From Mycobacterium sp. Root265 (GTDB lineage Bacteria; Actinomycetota; Actinomycetes; Mycobacteriales; Mycobacteriaceae): DNA of 64,000 bases. The stretch lies in assembly GCF_001428895.1 (NCBI RefSeq), contig NZ_LMJA01000009.1, forward strand, positions 41,320-105,319. The letters run 5' to 3'. This document shows positions 17,568 to 28,462 of this stretch, piece by piece. The number at the start of each line of letters is the position of its first letter. Positions within the stretch are counted from its first letter, which is position 1. The notes under the pieces were generated by a model, which saw only the letters and a list, made by a program, of their open reading frames with translations, did not search any database and was not told the origin of the DNA. A program made the translations under genes and the position numbers.

Positions 17568-17869
17568 TGGCAACGATTACTGACCCCCGCGACATCATCC
17601 TGGCCCCGGTCATCTCGGAGAAGTCGTACTCGCTGATCGAGGACAACGTGTACACGTTCGTCGTGCACCCGGACTCGAACAAGACGCAGATCAAGATCGC
17701 GATCGAGAAGATCTTCTCCGTCAAGGTCGATTCGGTGAACACGTTGAACCGCAACGGCAAGCGCAAGCGGACCCGCAGTGGCTACGGACAGCGCAAGAGC
17801 ACCAAGCGCGCGATCGTGACCCTGGCCGCGGGCAGCAAGCCGATTGACTTGTTCGGAGCGCCGGCCTAA
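17567..17869 (+). CDS. rplW: 50S ribosomal protein L23
   Basis: 100 residues. [18 protein letters not shown] and the [15 protein letters not shown]-type core ([18 protein letters not shown] here) are standard L23. The protein sits at the tunnel exit and docks trigger factor and SRP. The ATG overlaps the rplD TGA; a 30-nt spacer follows before rplB. Confidence 0.98.
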   Translation: MATITDPRDIILAPVISEKSYSLIEDNVYTFVVHPDSNKTQIKIAIEKIFSVKVDSVNTLNRNGKRKRTRSGYGQRKSTKRAIVTLAAGSKPIDLFGAPA

Positions 17870-17899
17870 CGGCGGGCAGAGAGACTCAGGAACCAAGAA

Positions 17900-18739
17900 A
17901 TGGCAATTCGCAAGTACAAGCCGACGACCCCCGGTCGTCGCGGTGCCAGCGTCTCCGATTTCGCCGAGATCACCCGCTCGACGCCGGAGAAGTCGCTGGT
18001 TCGCCCGCTGCACAGCACGGGCGGCCGCAACGCGCACGGTCGTATCACGACACGGCACAAGGGCGGTGGCCACAAGCGCGCCTACCGTTTGATCGATTTC
18101 CGTCGCCACGACAAGGACGGCGTCGACGCCAAGGTCGCTCACATCGAGTACGACCCGAACCGCACCGCGAACATCGCACTGCTGCATTACCTGGACGGCG
18201 AGAAGCGCTACATCATCGCGCCCCAGGGTCTGAAGCAGGGCACCATCGTGGAGTCCGGCGCCAACGCCGACATCAAGCCGGGTAACAACCTGCCGCTGCG
18301 CAACATCCCGGCCGGTACCGTCATCCACGCTGTGGAGATGCGTCCCGGCGGTGGCGCGAAGCTGGCCCGTTCGGCCGGTGTGAGCGTCCAGTTGCTCGGT
18401 AAGGAAGGCGCCTACGCCACGCTGCGTATGCCCTCCGGTGAAATCCGTCGCGTCGATGTGCGCTGCCGCGCCACCGTCGGCGAGGTCGGCAACGCCGAGC
18501 AGGCCAACATCAACTGGGGTAAAGCCGGCCGTATGCGGTGGAAGGGCAAGCGCCCCACCGTCCGTGGTGTCGTGATGAACCCGGTCGACCACCCGCACGG
18601 CGGTGGTGAGGGTAAGACCTCCGGTGGCCGCCACCCGGTGAGCCCGTGGGGCAAGCCCGAGGGCCGTACCCGCAAGCCGAACAAGGCGAGCGACAAGCTC
18701 ATCGTCCGTCGCCGGCGCACCGGCAAGAATAAGCGCTAG
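17900..18739 (+). CDS. rplB: 50S ribosomal protein L2
   Basis: 279 residues, standard length. [17 protein letters not shown]-type start ([19 protein letters not shown]), the SH3-like centre, and the [15 protein letters not shown] loop containing the conserved His near the peptidyl-transferase centre are all present. L2 is needed for subunit joining. Confidence 0.98.
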   Translation: MAIRKYKPTTPGRRGASVSDFAEITRSTPEKSLVRPLHSTGGRNAHGRITTRHKGGGHKRAYRLIDFRRHDKDGVDAKVAHIEYDPNRTANIALLHYLDGEKRYIIAPQGLKQGTIVESGANADIKPGNNLPLRNIPAGTVIHAVEMRPGGGAKLARSAGVSVQLLGKEGAYATLRMPSGEIRRVDVRCRATVGEVGNAEQANINWGKAGRMRWKGKRPTVRGVVMNPVDHPHGGGEGKTSGGRHPVSPWGKPEGRTRKPNKASDKLIVRRRRTGKNKR

Positions 18740-18750
18740 GGAGTAAAGCG

Positions 18751-19031
18751 ATGCCACGCAGCCTGAAGAAGGGCCCGTTCGTCGACGACCACCTCTTGAA
18801 GAAGGTCGACGTCCAGAACGAGAAGAACACGAAGCAGGTCATCAAGACCTGGTCGCGTCGTTCGACCATCATTCCTGACTTCATCGGTCACACCTTCGCC
18901 GTCCATGACGGTCGCAAGCACGTGCCGGTGTTCGTCTCCGAGGCGATGGTCGGGCACAAGCTCGGCGAGTTCGCCCCCACCCGCACGTTCAAGGGTCACA
19001 TCAAGGATGACCGGAAAGCGAAGCGCCGGTA

Positions 19032-19032
<1 letters not shown>
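18751..19032 (+). CDS. rpsS: 30S ribosomal protein S19
   Basis: 93 residues. [17 protein letters not shown] at the start and [17 protein letters not shown] near the end are hallmark S19 blocks. S19 lies in the 30S head and contacts the A-site finger. The stop overlaps rplV as TAATG. Confidence 0.98.
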
Positions 19033-20338
<1,306 letters not shown>

Positions 20339-20340
20339 TC

Positions 20341-20757
20341 ATGTTGATTCCCCGCAGGGTGAAGCACCGCAAGCAGCACCACCCGAGGCAGCGTGGTACC
20401 GCCAGTGGCGGCACCTCGGTGAGCTTCGGCGATTACGGCATCCAGGCACTGGAGCACGCCTACATCACCAACCGGCAGATCGAGTCTGCTCGTATCGCCA
20501 TCAACCGGCACATCAAGCGTGGCGGCAAGGTGTGGATCAACATCTTCCCGGACCGCCCGCTGACCAAGAAGCCCGCCGAGACCCGCATGGGTTCCGGTAA
20601 GGGTTCGCCCGAGTGGTGGGTGGCCAACGTCAAGCCCGGCCGCGTGCTGTTCGAGCTCAGCTACCCGGATGAGAAGATCGCCCGCGATGCTCTCACCCGC
20701 GCAATCCACAAGTTGCCGATCAAGGCACGCATCGTGACACGAGAGGAGCAGTTCTGA
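20341..20757 (+). CDS. rplP: 50S ribosomal protein L16
   Basis: 138 residues. [16 protein letters not shown] starts the protein; [20 protein letters not shown] is the conserved loop near the A-site tRNA elbow. Start is 2 nt after rpsC, stop overlaps rpmC as TGATG. Confidence 0.98.
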   Translation: MLIPRRVKHRKQHHPRQRGTASGGTSVSFGDYGIQALEHAYITNRQIESARIAINRHIKRGGKVWINIFPDRPLTKKPAETRMGSGKGSPEWWVANVKPGRVLFELSYPDEKIARDALTRAIHKLPIKARIVTREEQF

Positions 20758-20990
20758 TGGCAGTGGGAGTTACGCCTGGCGAACTGCGTGAGCTCACCGA
20801 AGAAGAGCTCACCACTCGCCTGCGCGAATCGAAGGAAGAGCTGTTCAACCTGCGCTTCCAGATGGCCACCGGTCAGCTGACCAACAACCGGCGCCTCCGT
20901 GTGGTGCGCCACGAGATTGCACGGGTGTACACCGTGCTGCGTGAACGTGAACTGGGTCTGGCCTCCGGACCCGTTGGTGAGGATTCGTAA
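20757..20990 (+). CDS. rpmC: 50S ribosomal protein L29
   Basis: 77 residues. The two-helix L29 core has [31 protein letters not shown] split across both helices. The protein lies at the tunnel exit beside L23. It overlaps rplP by one base and precedes rpsQ by 2 nt. Confidence 0.97.
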   Translation: MAVGVTPGELRELTEEELTTRLRESKEELFNLRFQMATGQLTNNRRLRVVRHEIARVYTVLRERELGLASGPVGEDS

Positions 20991-20992
20991 CA

Positions 20993-21289
20993 ATGGCAGA
21001 CACTAAAGGCCCCAACCACACGCCGACCACTGAGAAAGTGCGCGGTCGTCGCAAGACGGCCATCGGCTACGTGGTGAGCGACAAGATGCAGAAGACGATC
21101 GTGGTCGAGCTGGAGTCCCGTAAGAGCCACCCGCTCTACGGCAAGATCATCCGGACCACCACGAAGGTCAAGGCGCACGACGAGAACGGCGATGCCGGTA
21201 TCGGCGACCGCGTCTCGCTGATGGAGACCCGTCCGACCTCGGCGACCAAGCGCTGGCGTCTGGTCGAGATCCTCGAGAAGGCGAAGTAG
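20993..21289 (+). CDS. rpsQ: 30S ribosomal protein S17
   Basis: 98 residues. After a short actinobacterial N-terminal extension the OB-fold core starts at [20 protein letters not shown] and ends with [15 protein letters not shown]17 binds 16S rRNA early in assembly. It is the last gene of the S10 block here; a terminator follows 25 nt downstream. Confidence 0.98.
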   Translation: MADTKGPNHTPTTEKVRGRRKTAIGYVVSDKMQKTIVVELESRKSHPLYGKIIRTTTKVKAHDENGDAGIGDRVSLMETRPTSATKRWRLVEILEKAK

Positions 21290-21313
21290 AGCACTCCTTC
21301 GGGACAGCTTCCC

Positions 21314-21348
21314 AAACCCCCGGTACCGCTTGCGCGGGCCGGGGGTTT
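21314..21348 (+). terminator. Intrinsic terminator after rpsQ
   Basis: AAACCCCCGG (21314-21323) pairs with CCGGGGGTTT (21339-21348), a perfect 10-bp stem with a 15-nt loop and a short T run. It ends the S10 transcript and isolates it from the inserted genes. Confidence 0.88.
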
Positions 21349-21650
21349 GTGCGTGTCAAGATCAATTGGCCGTTTCGGGCGTGTCGGCTCGGATAATTAG
21401 CCAGCTTGCAACTGCGGGGAACATCTATGGCTACGTCGGGGATCTCGCACCTGCATATGCGTTTGCTGAAACGTCTGTGCCATGACAATTCTTTGCCGGT
21501 TCAAGTATTCGGTGTTTGCCCGCGTATCTGGTGACCTACCATCGCGCACATGGCGCGGGGGATTGTGGTGCGAGATCGGCTCATTCGTGAATGCTGCCGA
21601 GATCGTCATCCGTCGGCGCACGTGTCACCGTCACCGTCCGGGTGATCTCG
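21349..21650 (+). promoter_or_regulatory. Upstream region of the polysaccharide operon
   Basis: About 300 bp with lower G+C than the neighbours and no long gene. It must contain the promoter of the four-gene operon that starts at 21651; no convincing -35/-10 pair with standard spacing could be fixed by eye. A short open frame (21427-21534) lies in it. Confidence 0.4.
21427..21534 (+). CDS. Possible 35-residue leader peptide
   Basis: ATG with GCGGGGAA upstream, 35 codons, with a second in-frame ATG at 21457 giving 25 codons (MRLLKRLCHDNS...). It is basic in the middle, has two Cys and ends in Trp. It does not resemble a family I know. Its place between a terminator and an operon start would suit a regulatory leader peptide, but chance is a real alternative. 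Confidence 0.22.
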   Translation: MATSGISHLHMRLLKRLCHDNSLPVQVFGVCPRIW

Positions 21651-23159
21651 ATGGCCACTACGACCACCGACGAGCAGCCGCCGCGCACACCGGTCCTCGA
21701 TCGGTACTACGGCGTCCACCCGCTGTACCGGCTGGGCCTGCGCTGGTTGCTGATCATCGTGCTGACCGCGATCGCCTTCGGCGAATCGTTCGTGAGCCTG
21801 GCGATCACCACCCGCGAAGGCGGGGTCGGCGGGTACGTGTGGACGGTGCCATTGGTGGCGACCCTGGTCGCCATCGGCGTGGCGCGGCGCAACCGTACCG
21901 AGCTACCCATCCACGACCGGCAGACCGACATCATCGTCGGCGGTATGGGTTTGGGCATGGCGGTGCTGATCATGGCCGCCCTGCTGGAGCGCTACGCGCT
22001 GTATTTCCATCTACTACGCCTGGACCTCCTCGCGGCGTGGCTGTTCGTGGCCAGCTGCTGCGTGGTGCTCTTCGGTCTACGCCCGGTGATCCGCTTCGCC
22101 TGGGTGTGGGCGATGTTCTTGCTGGCCTTTTCGCTGCCGTATTACTTCGCGGTGATCCTGCTCGGCGGCGGAAAGTTCGCTGCGGGCTCGGCAGCTCTGC
22201 TGATCGCCGCCATCGGCACCGGCACGGCAACGGGCCGCACCTTCCGGCGCGGACTTGTCGGATCACTGGGCGCCTGGGCGGTCGGATTCGCCGTCCTGAC
22301 CGCGATCTCGCAGTTCATCCCGGATGCGCCGATGGTGGTCTACCAACAGGTGCCCGCGGTGACGGCCATCAGTGTCGTCGGTCTGGTCATGTACCTCCAG
22401 GCTCGTCGGGGGGCGCCCAAGCGGCTACTGGACCGCAAGGTGGAACCACTTGCTTCCAAACAGGTCTGGGCGGGTGTACCGCTCGTGGTGGTGGCCGCGG
22501 TGGCGTTGTCGCTATGCAGCCTGCCCACACAGACCAGTACCGCCACGGTCAGCAGGCCCAGCCCGGACCGGTTGGTACAAGGACGCCCGCTGGACGTGCC
22601 GATCGGCTGGACCGTCACCGAGCAGCGTGAGTATCCCCAGGTGCATCGCCTCTACGGCGACGGCGCGGTACTGGTCCGCCAGTACATGCTGGCCGACTCG
22701 GGCAATGCGCGCTGGGACAAGCTGTCCCGGCCGCGCACGATCGTGGTCGACAGCATCGTCACCAGGCGGCCGTTCTCCCTCGGCACCTATCCCGCACGCG
22801 TCGTGTACGGCCTGACCAGCGCCCGCATCAGCCCGGCACGCCAGATCGACCTCGACATGGGGGTCCAGGGCCGCCTGACGTCGGTGGTCGACGACAGCCT
22901 GCTGGTGACCTGGAACTCGGTGCAGTTCGCTTGGGGCGATGATGAACTCGCGCAGCGGGTGACGATCTTTGCGGTCGACAACCATGATCCCGACGCCCCC
23001 TTCCCGACGCCGTCGACCAGCGTGGTCTCCAATATCCGAACGCTCATCACGTTGTTGTTCCGTGGCAATGCAGTGCTCGACGAACGGACACCGGTGTTCA
23101 AGGACGAGGACCTGCTGCGGACGTTCAGCAGAGCACTGGTGGCGGCCCAGTTCCGATGA
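21651..23159 (+). CDS. Polytopic membrane protein with exosortase/EpsI-like layout
   Basis: 502 residues from the ATG at 21651; the frame is open to 21591. Residues about 30-310 hold roughly 8-9 membrane segments, with FGLRPVIRFAWVWAMFLLAFSLPYY-like pattern (Gly-Leu-Arg then a hydrophobic run ending in Pro) reminiscent of exosortases. After a last segment near 290-310, about 190 residues form a predicted outside domain starting at DVPIGWTV, resembling the EpsI domain that follows some exosortases. I do not see the exosortase catalytic Cys. Function is unknown; coupling to BcsB-like and GT2 genes suggests a role in polysaccharide export or length control. Confidence 0.7.
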   Translation: MATTTTDEQPPRTPVLDRYYGVHPLYRLGLRWLLIIVLTAIAFGESFVSLAITTREGGVGGYVWTVPLVATLVAIGVARRNRTELPIHDRQTDIIVGGMGLGMAVLIMAALLERYALYFHLLRLDLLAAWLFVASCCVVLFGLRPVIRFAWVWAMFLLAFSLPYYFAVILLGGGKFAAGSAALLIAAIGTGTATGRTFRRGLVGSLGAWAVGFAVLTAISQFIPDAPMVVYQQVPAVTAISVVGLVMYLQARRGAPKRLLDRKVEPLASKQVWAGVPLVVVAAVALSLCSLPTQTSTATVSRPSPDRLVQGRPLDVPIGWTVTEQREYPQVHRLYGDGAVLVRQYMLADSGNARWDKLSRPRTIVVDSIVTRRPFSLGTYPARVVYGLTSARISPARQIDLDMGVQGRLTSVVDDSLLVTWNSVQFAWGDDELAQRVTIFAVDNHDPDAPFPTPSTSVVSNIRTLITLLFRGNAVLDERTPVFKDEDLLRTFSRALVAAQFR

Positions 23160-25156
23160 AACACGACAGGAAGACGATTTCAGTGGATGTAGCTCTGGCG
23201 AACGTATGGCCGCACAGGTCTTCGCGGTGGACCACTCGGATACTGCCGCTGGCGGCCGCCGTGTTGGTCGCCGGCGGGACGGCGCTGCCCGGAGTCGCCG
23301 TGGCAGAGCCCGAAGGCGATATGTCGCTGGCCAATTCGCCCACCCTGGGCCTGCGCACCATCGGACTCGACTCCACCATCTCGCTGTACGGGATCGAAGG
23401 CGTGCAGACCTTGTCGGTCCCGGTGCAACCCGGCCTGACACCCGCAGAACTCGTCGCCACCGTGGCACCGCCGGTCAATTCGCTGGGTGGCACGCTGGAG
23501 GTCAGTCAGGACGAGCGCATCATCTCGCGGGTCCCGTTGCCGCCGGAACAGGCGCCGATCACCATTCCGCTTGCCGGGGCGCGCATCGTGGACAACGCCG
23601 TCACGGTGCAGTTGCGCAGCTATCTGAATCTGCCGCAGGGGTACTGCGTCTTCGACGCCACCAACCCGCTTCGGCTGGTGGGGACCGAAGTCCGCTACTC
23701 CGGCCAGGAACTCGCGCCGGCCACCGTCGCGGACTTCCTGCCGCCGGTGCTACAACGGCTGACCCTGGCTGTTCCCTCGAATCCGTCCCGGGCCGAATCC
23801 GATGCTGCCGTGAGGCTCGCGACGGCCACGGTCGCACGGTATGGCCCGCAACAGACCGAGATCGACGTCATCTCGACCGACGGCGCGTTGCGCCCGCCGG
23901 CGCCGCTGGAACGTCAGATCATGATCCGGGAAGGTGAGGCGCCTGGCGTCAGCCTGCAGGGACCCAATGCCGTACCTGCCCTTCTGATCACGGGTTCGGC
24001 CGCAGACCTGGACAACCAGGCGCGGCTGCTGTCCAGTGACCTCTCCCAACTGGCAGTGCAGTCCACTGCAGTGGCCGGGCCGTTGTCGACCGTGCCGCAA
24101 CTGCCCAGCGACCGCACCACCATCCGCAAGCTCGGTCAGCCCGGCGTCAACGCCACCGATCTGGTCAATCCGCGGGTGACCGTCCCGCTCGACCAGACTC
24201 GGATCGGCAGGTCGGTGAAGGATGTGCGGGTCCATCTGCAGGGGTCCTACACGCCGCTGCCCGAAGGCCTCGCCGGGCAGGTGACCGTCGGAGTGGGCGG
24301 CGAGATGCTGGACCGATGGGCGACCGAGCCCAGCGGTCAGATCGACCGCTGGATCGATGTGCCGGAACGGCTGCTGGAGCGCTACACCAACCTGGACATC
24401 GCGGTCGACGCGGCGGGTAACACCGGTCAGTGCGGCGAGTTCCAGCCGATCACGTTGACCATCGACGGCGAGTCGGCGGTGGAGACCGCGCTCGCGAGCC
24501 CGCCATCCCCGGCAGGATTCCAGTCTCTTCCGCAGGCCCTGATGCCGCGCGTGGAGATCGGTGTCGACGACGGATTGGACAACCTGCGCCGCGCGGTGCG
24601 CATCGTCACCGGCCTGCAACGGTTGAGCAGTCTTCCGTTCGACACGGCGGTCGTGTCCCGCGACGATGCCATCGCCTCGAGCAACCCGGCGATCGTGGTC
24701 AGCCCGGACGGCTGGAACGACGACAGGATCGCGCTGCCGGTGACGGTCGATGCCGACGGGGTCATCACCGTCGAGAACGTGGACGGCAGCGGCAATTCCA
24801 GCACATTGGCGCTGGATCCGGCTGTCGGGTTCGGGTCCTTGCAGACCCTGTACTCCGGTGGCCGGACGGTGCTCGTCGCGACCTCCAGTGCTGCGCCCGC
24901 AGAACTCGACCGGCTACTCACCTGGCTGGACTCCGATATCGGCCGGTGGTCGGGGCTCACCGGCAACGCCGCGGTGTCGATGCCGGGACGCGAACCCATC
25001 CAGTTGACAACGCCGGCCGCCGCCGAGGAGGTCGCCGCCGCCACAGCGGACCGAAAGCCGTTGTACATCGCCATCGGCGTGGGCGCGCTCGCTCTGGTGG
25101 TGCTGGGTGCGGCATTCGTCGTGCTGCGCGGCAGGCGGTCCCGGGGCACGCCATGA
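23156..25156 (+). CDS. BcsB-like periplasmic cellulose-synthase subunit homologue
   Basis: 666 residues; ATG overlaps the previous stop as ATGA. A signal sequence (about 25-55) leads to a long extracytoplasmic region with repeated beta-rich modules, and a single C-terminal membrane helix (about 635-660, IAIGVGALALVVLGAAFVVL) followed by basic residues. This is the BcsB plan: carbohydrate-binding and flavodoxin-like modules anchored by one helix beside the synthase. Direct linkage to the GT2 gene supports a membrane synthase complex that guides the polymer outward. Confidence 0.75.
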   Translation: MKHDRKTISVDVALANVWPHRSSRWTTRILPLAAAVLVAGGTALPGVAVAEPEGDMSLANSPTLGLRTIGLDSTISLYGIEGVQTLSVPVQPGLTPAELVATVAPPVNSLGGTLEVSQDERIISRVPLPPEQAPITIPLAGARIVDNAVTVQLRSYLNLPQGYCVFDATNPLRLVGTEVRYSGQELAPATVADFLPPVLQRLTLAVPSNPSRAESDAAVRLATATVARYGPQQTEIDVISTDGALRPPAPLERQIMIREGEAPGVSLQGPNAVPALLITGSAADLDNQARLLSSDLSQLAVQSTAVAGPLSTVPQLPSDRTTIRKLGQPGVNATDLVNPRVTVPLDQTRIGRSVKDVRVHLQGSYTPLPEGLAGQVTVGVGGEMLDRWATEPSGQIDRWIDVPERLLERYTNLDIAVDAAGNTGQCGEFQPITLTIDGESAVETALASPPSPAGFQSLPQALMPRVEIGVDDGLDNLRRAVRIVTGLQRLSSLPFDTAVVSRDDAIASSNPAIVVSPDGWNDDRIALPVTVDADGVITVENVDGSGNSSTLALDPAVGFGSLQTLYSGGRTVLVATSSAAPAELDRLLTWLDSDIGRWSGLTGNAAVSMPGREPIQLTTPAAAEEVAAATADRKPLYIAIGVGALALVVLGAAFVVLRGRRSRGTP

Positions 25157-26685
25157 CCGCGACCGATGACGTGAAACGGCTGGGCCCGCAGACTGCGAGC
25201 ACACGGCAGATCTTCGACGCCGACACCGTCACGCCCGAGCAGCAGGCATGGGTGCTGGACCGGGCGATCAACGGGCTGCGCGACGATGATCCCCGGCAGT
25301 CCGCGTCCAAGCCGTTACTGGGCTGGCAGAAGCCGGTGCTGCTCAGCCTGCTGGCCGTTGTCATCGCGGTGGCGGTCTGGCGGCCGATGCAGACCGCTGT
25401 CGGTCTCATCGGATTCTGCACGCTGGCATACCTTCTGACGCTCGGCGACCGGGTGCTCATCTTCCGGCGCGGGCTGGCATCGCGGCCCATCGTCATTCCC
25501 GACGATGTCGCCAGATCGATCGCAGACGAAGACCTGCCGTCCTACACGATCCTGGTGCCCGCCTACAACGAGCCCGAAGTGGTGGCCGACCTGATCGGTG
25601 CCATGGATTCGTTGGAGTACCCGAAGGACAAGCTGCAGGTGTTGTTGCTGTTGGAGGCCGACGACCAGGTCACCATCGACGCGGCGGAGGCGTGTGGGGA
25701 TTCCGAGGTCATCACCATCCTGTTGGTGCCGCCGGCCGAGCCCCGCACCAAGCCCAAGGCGTGTAACTACGGCCTGTACTTCGCCACCGGCGATATCGTC
25801 ACCATTTTCGACGCCGAGGATCTTCCGGAGCCCCTGCAACTGCGCCGGGTGGTGGCCGCGTTCCGGGACCTACCTGATGACGTCGCGTGTGTGCAGGCAA
25901 AACTGGTCTACCACAACGGGCACCAGAATCTGCTGACGGCGTGGTTCACCGCGGAGTACGGACTCTGGTTCGGCTTCCTGCTCCCCGGCATGATGGTCAG
26001 CACCTCACCGATCCCGTTGGGCGGCACGTCGAATCATCTGCGCCGCGACATGCTGCAGGGCATCGGCGCCTGGGACCCGTTCAATGTCACCGAGGACGCC
26101 GATCTCGGATTACGCATCGCCGCAAACGGATACCACACCGCGGTCATCGATTCCTACACGCTGGAAGAGGCCAACAGCGACCCCATCAACTGGATCCGTC
26201 AGCGGTCCCGTTGGTACAAGGGCTATCTGCAGACCTGGTTGGTGCACATCCGGCGACCGCTCAAGCTCTATCGCACCCTTGGCCTGCGCAGCTTCATCCG
26301 CTTCACCCTGGTGCTCGCGGGAACCCCGATCATCGCGGTGCTCAACCTGTTGTTCTGGTTCATCACCCTGCTCTGGTTCCTCGGCCAGCCCGCCGTCGTC
26401 GGGGAGGTCTTTCCGGACCTCATCTACTTCCCGGCGCTGGTCGCCATGATTCTCGGCAACTTCACCGTCGTGTACATGAACATGATCGCGCTGCGCGAGG
26501 ACGACAGGTCCGATCTTTTGGTGGCCGCGCTGACGGTGCCGTTGTTCTGGCTGATGATGAGTATCGCCGCCGCCAAGGGCTGTTATCAGATGATCCGGCA
26601 GCCGTCGTTCTGGGAGAAGACCTATCACGGCCTCGCCGAGAAGCCCGACGAGACCACCGTGCACCAGCCCGCCGGTCAGCAATGA
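25153..26685 (+). CDS. Membrane GT2 polysaccharide synthase (XagB/cellulose-synthase type)
   Basis: 510 residues; ATG overlaps the previous stop as ATGA. Processive GT2 motifs are complete: AYNE (137-140), EADD (168-171), DAED (220-223), TED (313-315) and QRSRW (350-354). Two membrane segments precede the catalytic domain (about 60-105) and three or four follow it. QRSRWYKGYLQTW is characteristic of XagB-like synthases of extracellular glucans. There is no PilZ domain, so cyclic-di-GMP control by that route is not expected. The polymer made is not known. Confidence 0.88.
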   Translation: MTATDDVKRLGPQTASTRQIFDADTVTPEQQAWVLDRAINGLRDDDPRQSASKPLLGWQKPVLLSLLAVVIAVAVWRPMQTAVGLIGFCTLAYLLTLGDRVLIFRRGLASRPIVIPDDVARSIADEDLPSYTILVPAYNEPEVVADLIGAMDSLEYPKDKLQVLLLLEADDQVTIDAAEACGDSEVITILLVPPAEPRTKPKACNYGLYFATGDIVTIFDAEDLPEPLQLRRVVAAFRDLPDDVACVQAKLVYHNGHQNLLTAWFTAEYGLWFGFLLPGMMVSTSPIPLGGTSNHLRRDMLQGIGAWDPFNVTEDADLGLRIAANGYHTAVIDSYTLEEANSDPINWIRQRSRWYKGYLQTWLVHIRRPLKLYRTLGLRSFIRFTLVLAGTPIIAVLNLLFWFITLLWFLGQPAVVGEVFPDLIYFPALVAMILGNFTVVYMNMIALREDDRSDLLVAALTVPLFWLMMSIAAAKGCYQMIRQPSFWEKTYHGLAEKPDETTVHQPAGQQ

Positions 26686-28367
26686 CCGCGACACTCGGCG
26701 GGTCGGACCGCCGGCTGAAGTTCACCATCTTCTTCATCTGCCTGGCGGTGTACGTCGGTGTCGGATACTGGCTGCAGATCCAGAACGGATTCGTCATGGG
26801 CGACACCCTGTCCCGGGTGGCCTCCACGCGGGCGGTGTTGTTCAGCCGGGACCCGCATCTGGCCGCTCTGGGTTTCATCTTCACGCCGGTCGCGGCCATG
26901 GTGCAGATTCCCGCGGTGTGGCTCAGCCCGGTGTTTCCGGACATCGCCGGGCGTGCCTTCTCCGGATCGATGATGTCGGGACTGTTCATGGCCGGCGCGG
27001 CGGTCCAGATCTTCAGCATGGGCGCCGATCGCGGTCTGCCGCGCGCATATTCGTTGACGATCACCGCATTGTTCGCGCTCAATCCGATGATCGTCTTCTA
27101 CGGCTCCAACGGCATGAGCGAGGCGCCGTTCATCTTCTTCATGACCTGGGCGGTACGCAGGCTGATCATGTGGATGGTCGACGACGACGTGCACCACCTG
27201 GTCACCGCCGGTGGGGTGGCGATGGGCCTGGCCTACCTGACCCGTTATGACGCGCTGGCCACCGTCGGGGCCGCCGGACTGATCGTGGGCATCACCACCT
27301 ATCTCCGGGCGAAATCGCCCCCGCGACTTCATCGCGCCGCGATGGACATGTTGATCGTGAGCGGACCGGGGGTGATCGCCTTTGTGGGCTGGGCGGCCGC
27401 GGGCTGGCTCATCACCGGTGAGGCATTCGCGCAGTTCACCTCCCAATACGGAAACGCCGCGATCCTGGACCAATCCGGACTCACCGCACCGAACTTCACC
27501 GAGGGAGTGGTCTTCGCGGCCCTCTGCGTCATGTTGCTCGCACCGACCCTGATCCCGCTGGCGCTGTGGGTCCTCATGCAGCGGTGGGGCAGGCCGAACT
27601 GGCAGACGATCGTGGTCCCACTGGGGATGTTCGGCGCCGTGCTGGGTTTCCAGGCGTTCAGTTACGCACAGGGGTCCACGTTTCCATTCCTGCGGTTTTT
27701 CATCATCGCGATCCCGATGGCGGCGACGTTGGCGTTGCTCGGCGTGCCGGACGGAGTCATGGCCCGGTCCAAGCGTCCCGGTAAGCACGCCCCGGTGGTT
27801 CCCGACCACGTCCCACAGAAGCGTTCGGCGGGAACGTATGTCGCGGTGGCGGCGACGCTTGCGGTCGGGATCCCGGTGACGGTGGTGGGCATGTCTGCGC
27901 CCGACTACGCCCCGCAGGAGTACGCGCTGGCGGCGGTCCTGGCTGCCGACCCGGACGACGTGAGCGAACGGGCGGCCACCGAACAGCGCATCGCGCGGAC
28001 ATTCGGCACCGAGCGCAGGATCGCCGAGTACCTCGAAACGCTGAATCTCCCCGACAGTTCCGTGATCACCGACACCGTGTACGGCTTCGGGATCATCGCC
28101 GCATCGCCGCGGCCAAGGACCTTCGTGATTCCGTCCGATCCCGATTTCACCGAGTTGCTCAACGATCCGAGCGACAACGGCGTCCGGTATCTGCTGTCGG
28201 TGCCCCCGGTAGGTCGCGGCACCTCCGATGCCCTCAACCTGCGGTACCCGACCCTTTACGAGACCGGCGCCGAGGTGGCCACCCTGGAACTCGAGATCCC
28301 CAACGACGGTGACGGTCAACCGGATTGGCGCCTGTATCGGGTCAACCAGCCCGCCGAGTCCGGGTAG
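26682..28367 (+). CDS. GT39/ArnT-like polytopic membrane protein
   Basis: 561 residues; ATG overlaps the GT2 stop as ATGA. An early loop MGDTLSRVA after the first membrane segment resembles the catalytic Asp loop of C-family glycosyltransferases (PMT, ArnT). About ten membrane segments follow (to about residue 415), then a soluble C-terminal domain of about 140 residues. Such enzymes move a sugar from a polyprenyl phosphate to an acceptor outside the membrane. It probably decorates or finishes the polymer made by this operon. Confidence 0.75.
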   Translation: MTATLGGSDRRLKFTIFFICLAVYVGVGYWLQIQNGFVMGDTLSRVASTRAVLFSRDPHLAALGFIFTPVAAMVQIPAVWLSPVFPDIAGRAFSGSMMSGLFMAGAAVQIFSMGADRGLPRAYSLTITALFALNPMIVFYGSNGMSEAPFIFFMTWAVRRLIMWMVDDDVHHLVTAGGVAMGLAYLTRYDALATVGAAGLIVGITTYLRAKSPPRLHRAAMDMLIVSGPGVIAFVGWAAAGWLITGEAFAQFTSQYGNAAILDQSGLTAPNFTEGVVFAALCVMLLAPTLIPLALWVLMQRWGRPNWQTIVVPLGMFGAVLGFQAFSYAQGSTFPFLRFFIIAIPMAATLALLGVPDGVMARSKRPGKHAPVVPDHVPQKRSAGTYVAVAATLAVGIPVTVVGMSAPDYAPQEYALAAVLAADPDDVSERAATEQRIARTFGTERRIAEYLETLNLPDSSVITDTVYGFGIIAASPRPRTFVIPSDPDFTELLNDPSDNGVRYLLSVPPVGRGTSDALNLRYPTLYETGAEVATLELEIPNDGDGQPDWRLYRVNQPAESG

Positions 28368-28462
28368 CCCGAAGCGGCGCGCATTGTTGCGGGCGTCAAT
28401 ATCCCCGGTCCACGCCATCTGGCGGGTGTAGTGTCCGGGCGTCCGTCAAACCGGGAGGTCCG

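Noticed and set aside
25887-26681. 826-residue form of the GT39-like protein starting inside the GT2 gene
   Set aside because: The extension is the wrong frame of the GT2 gene; the ATG at 26682 with ATGA overlap begins a proper membrane protein.
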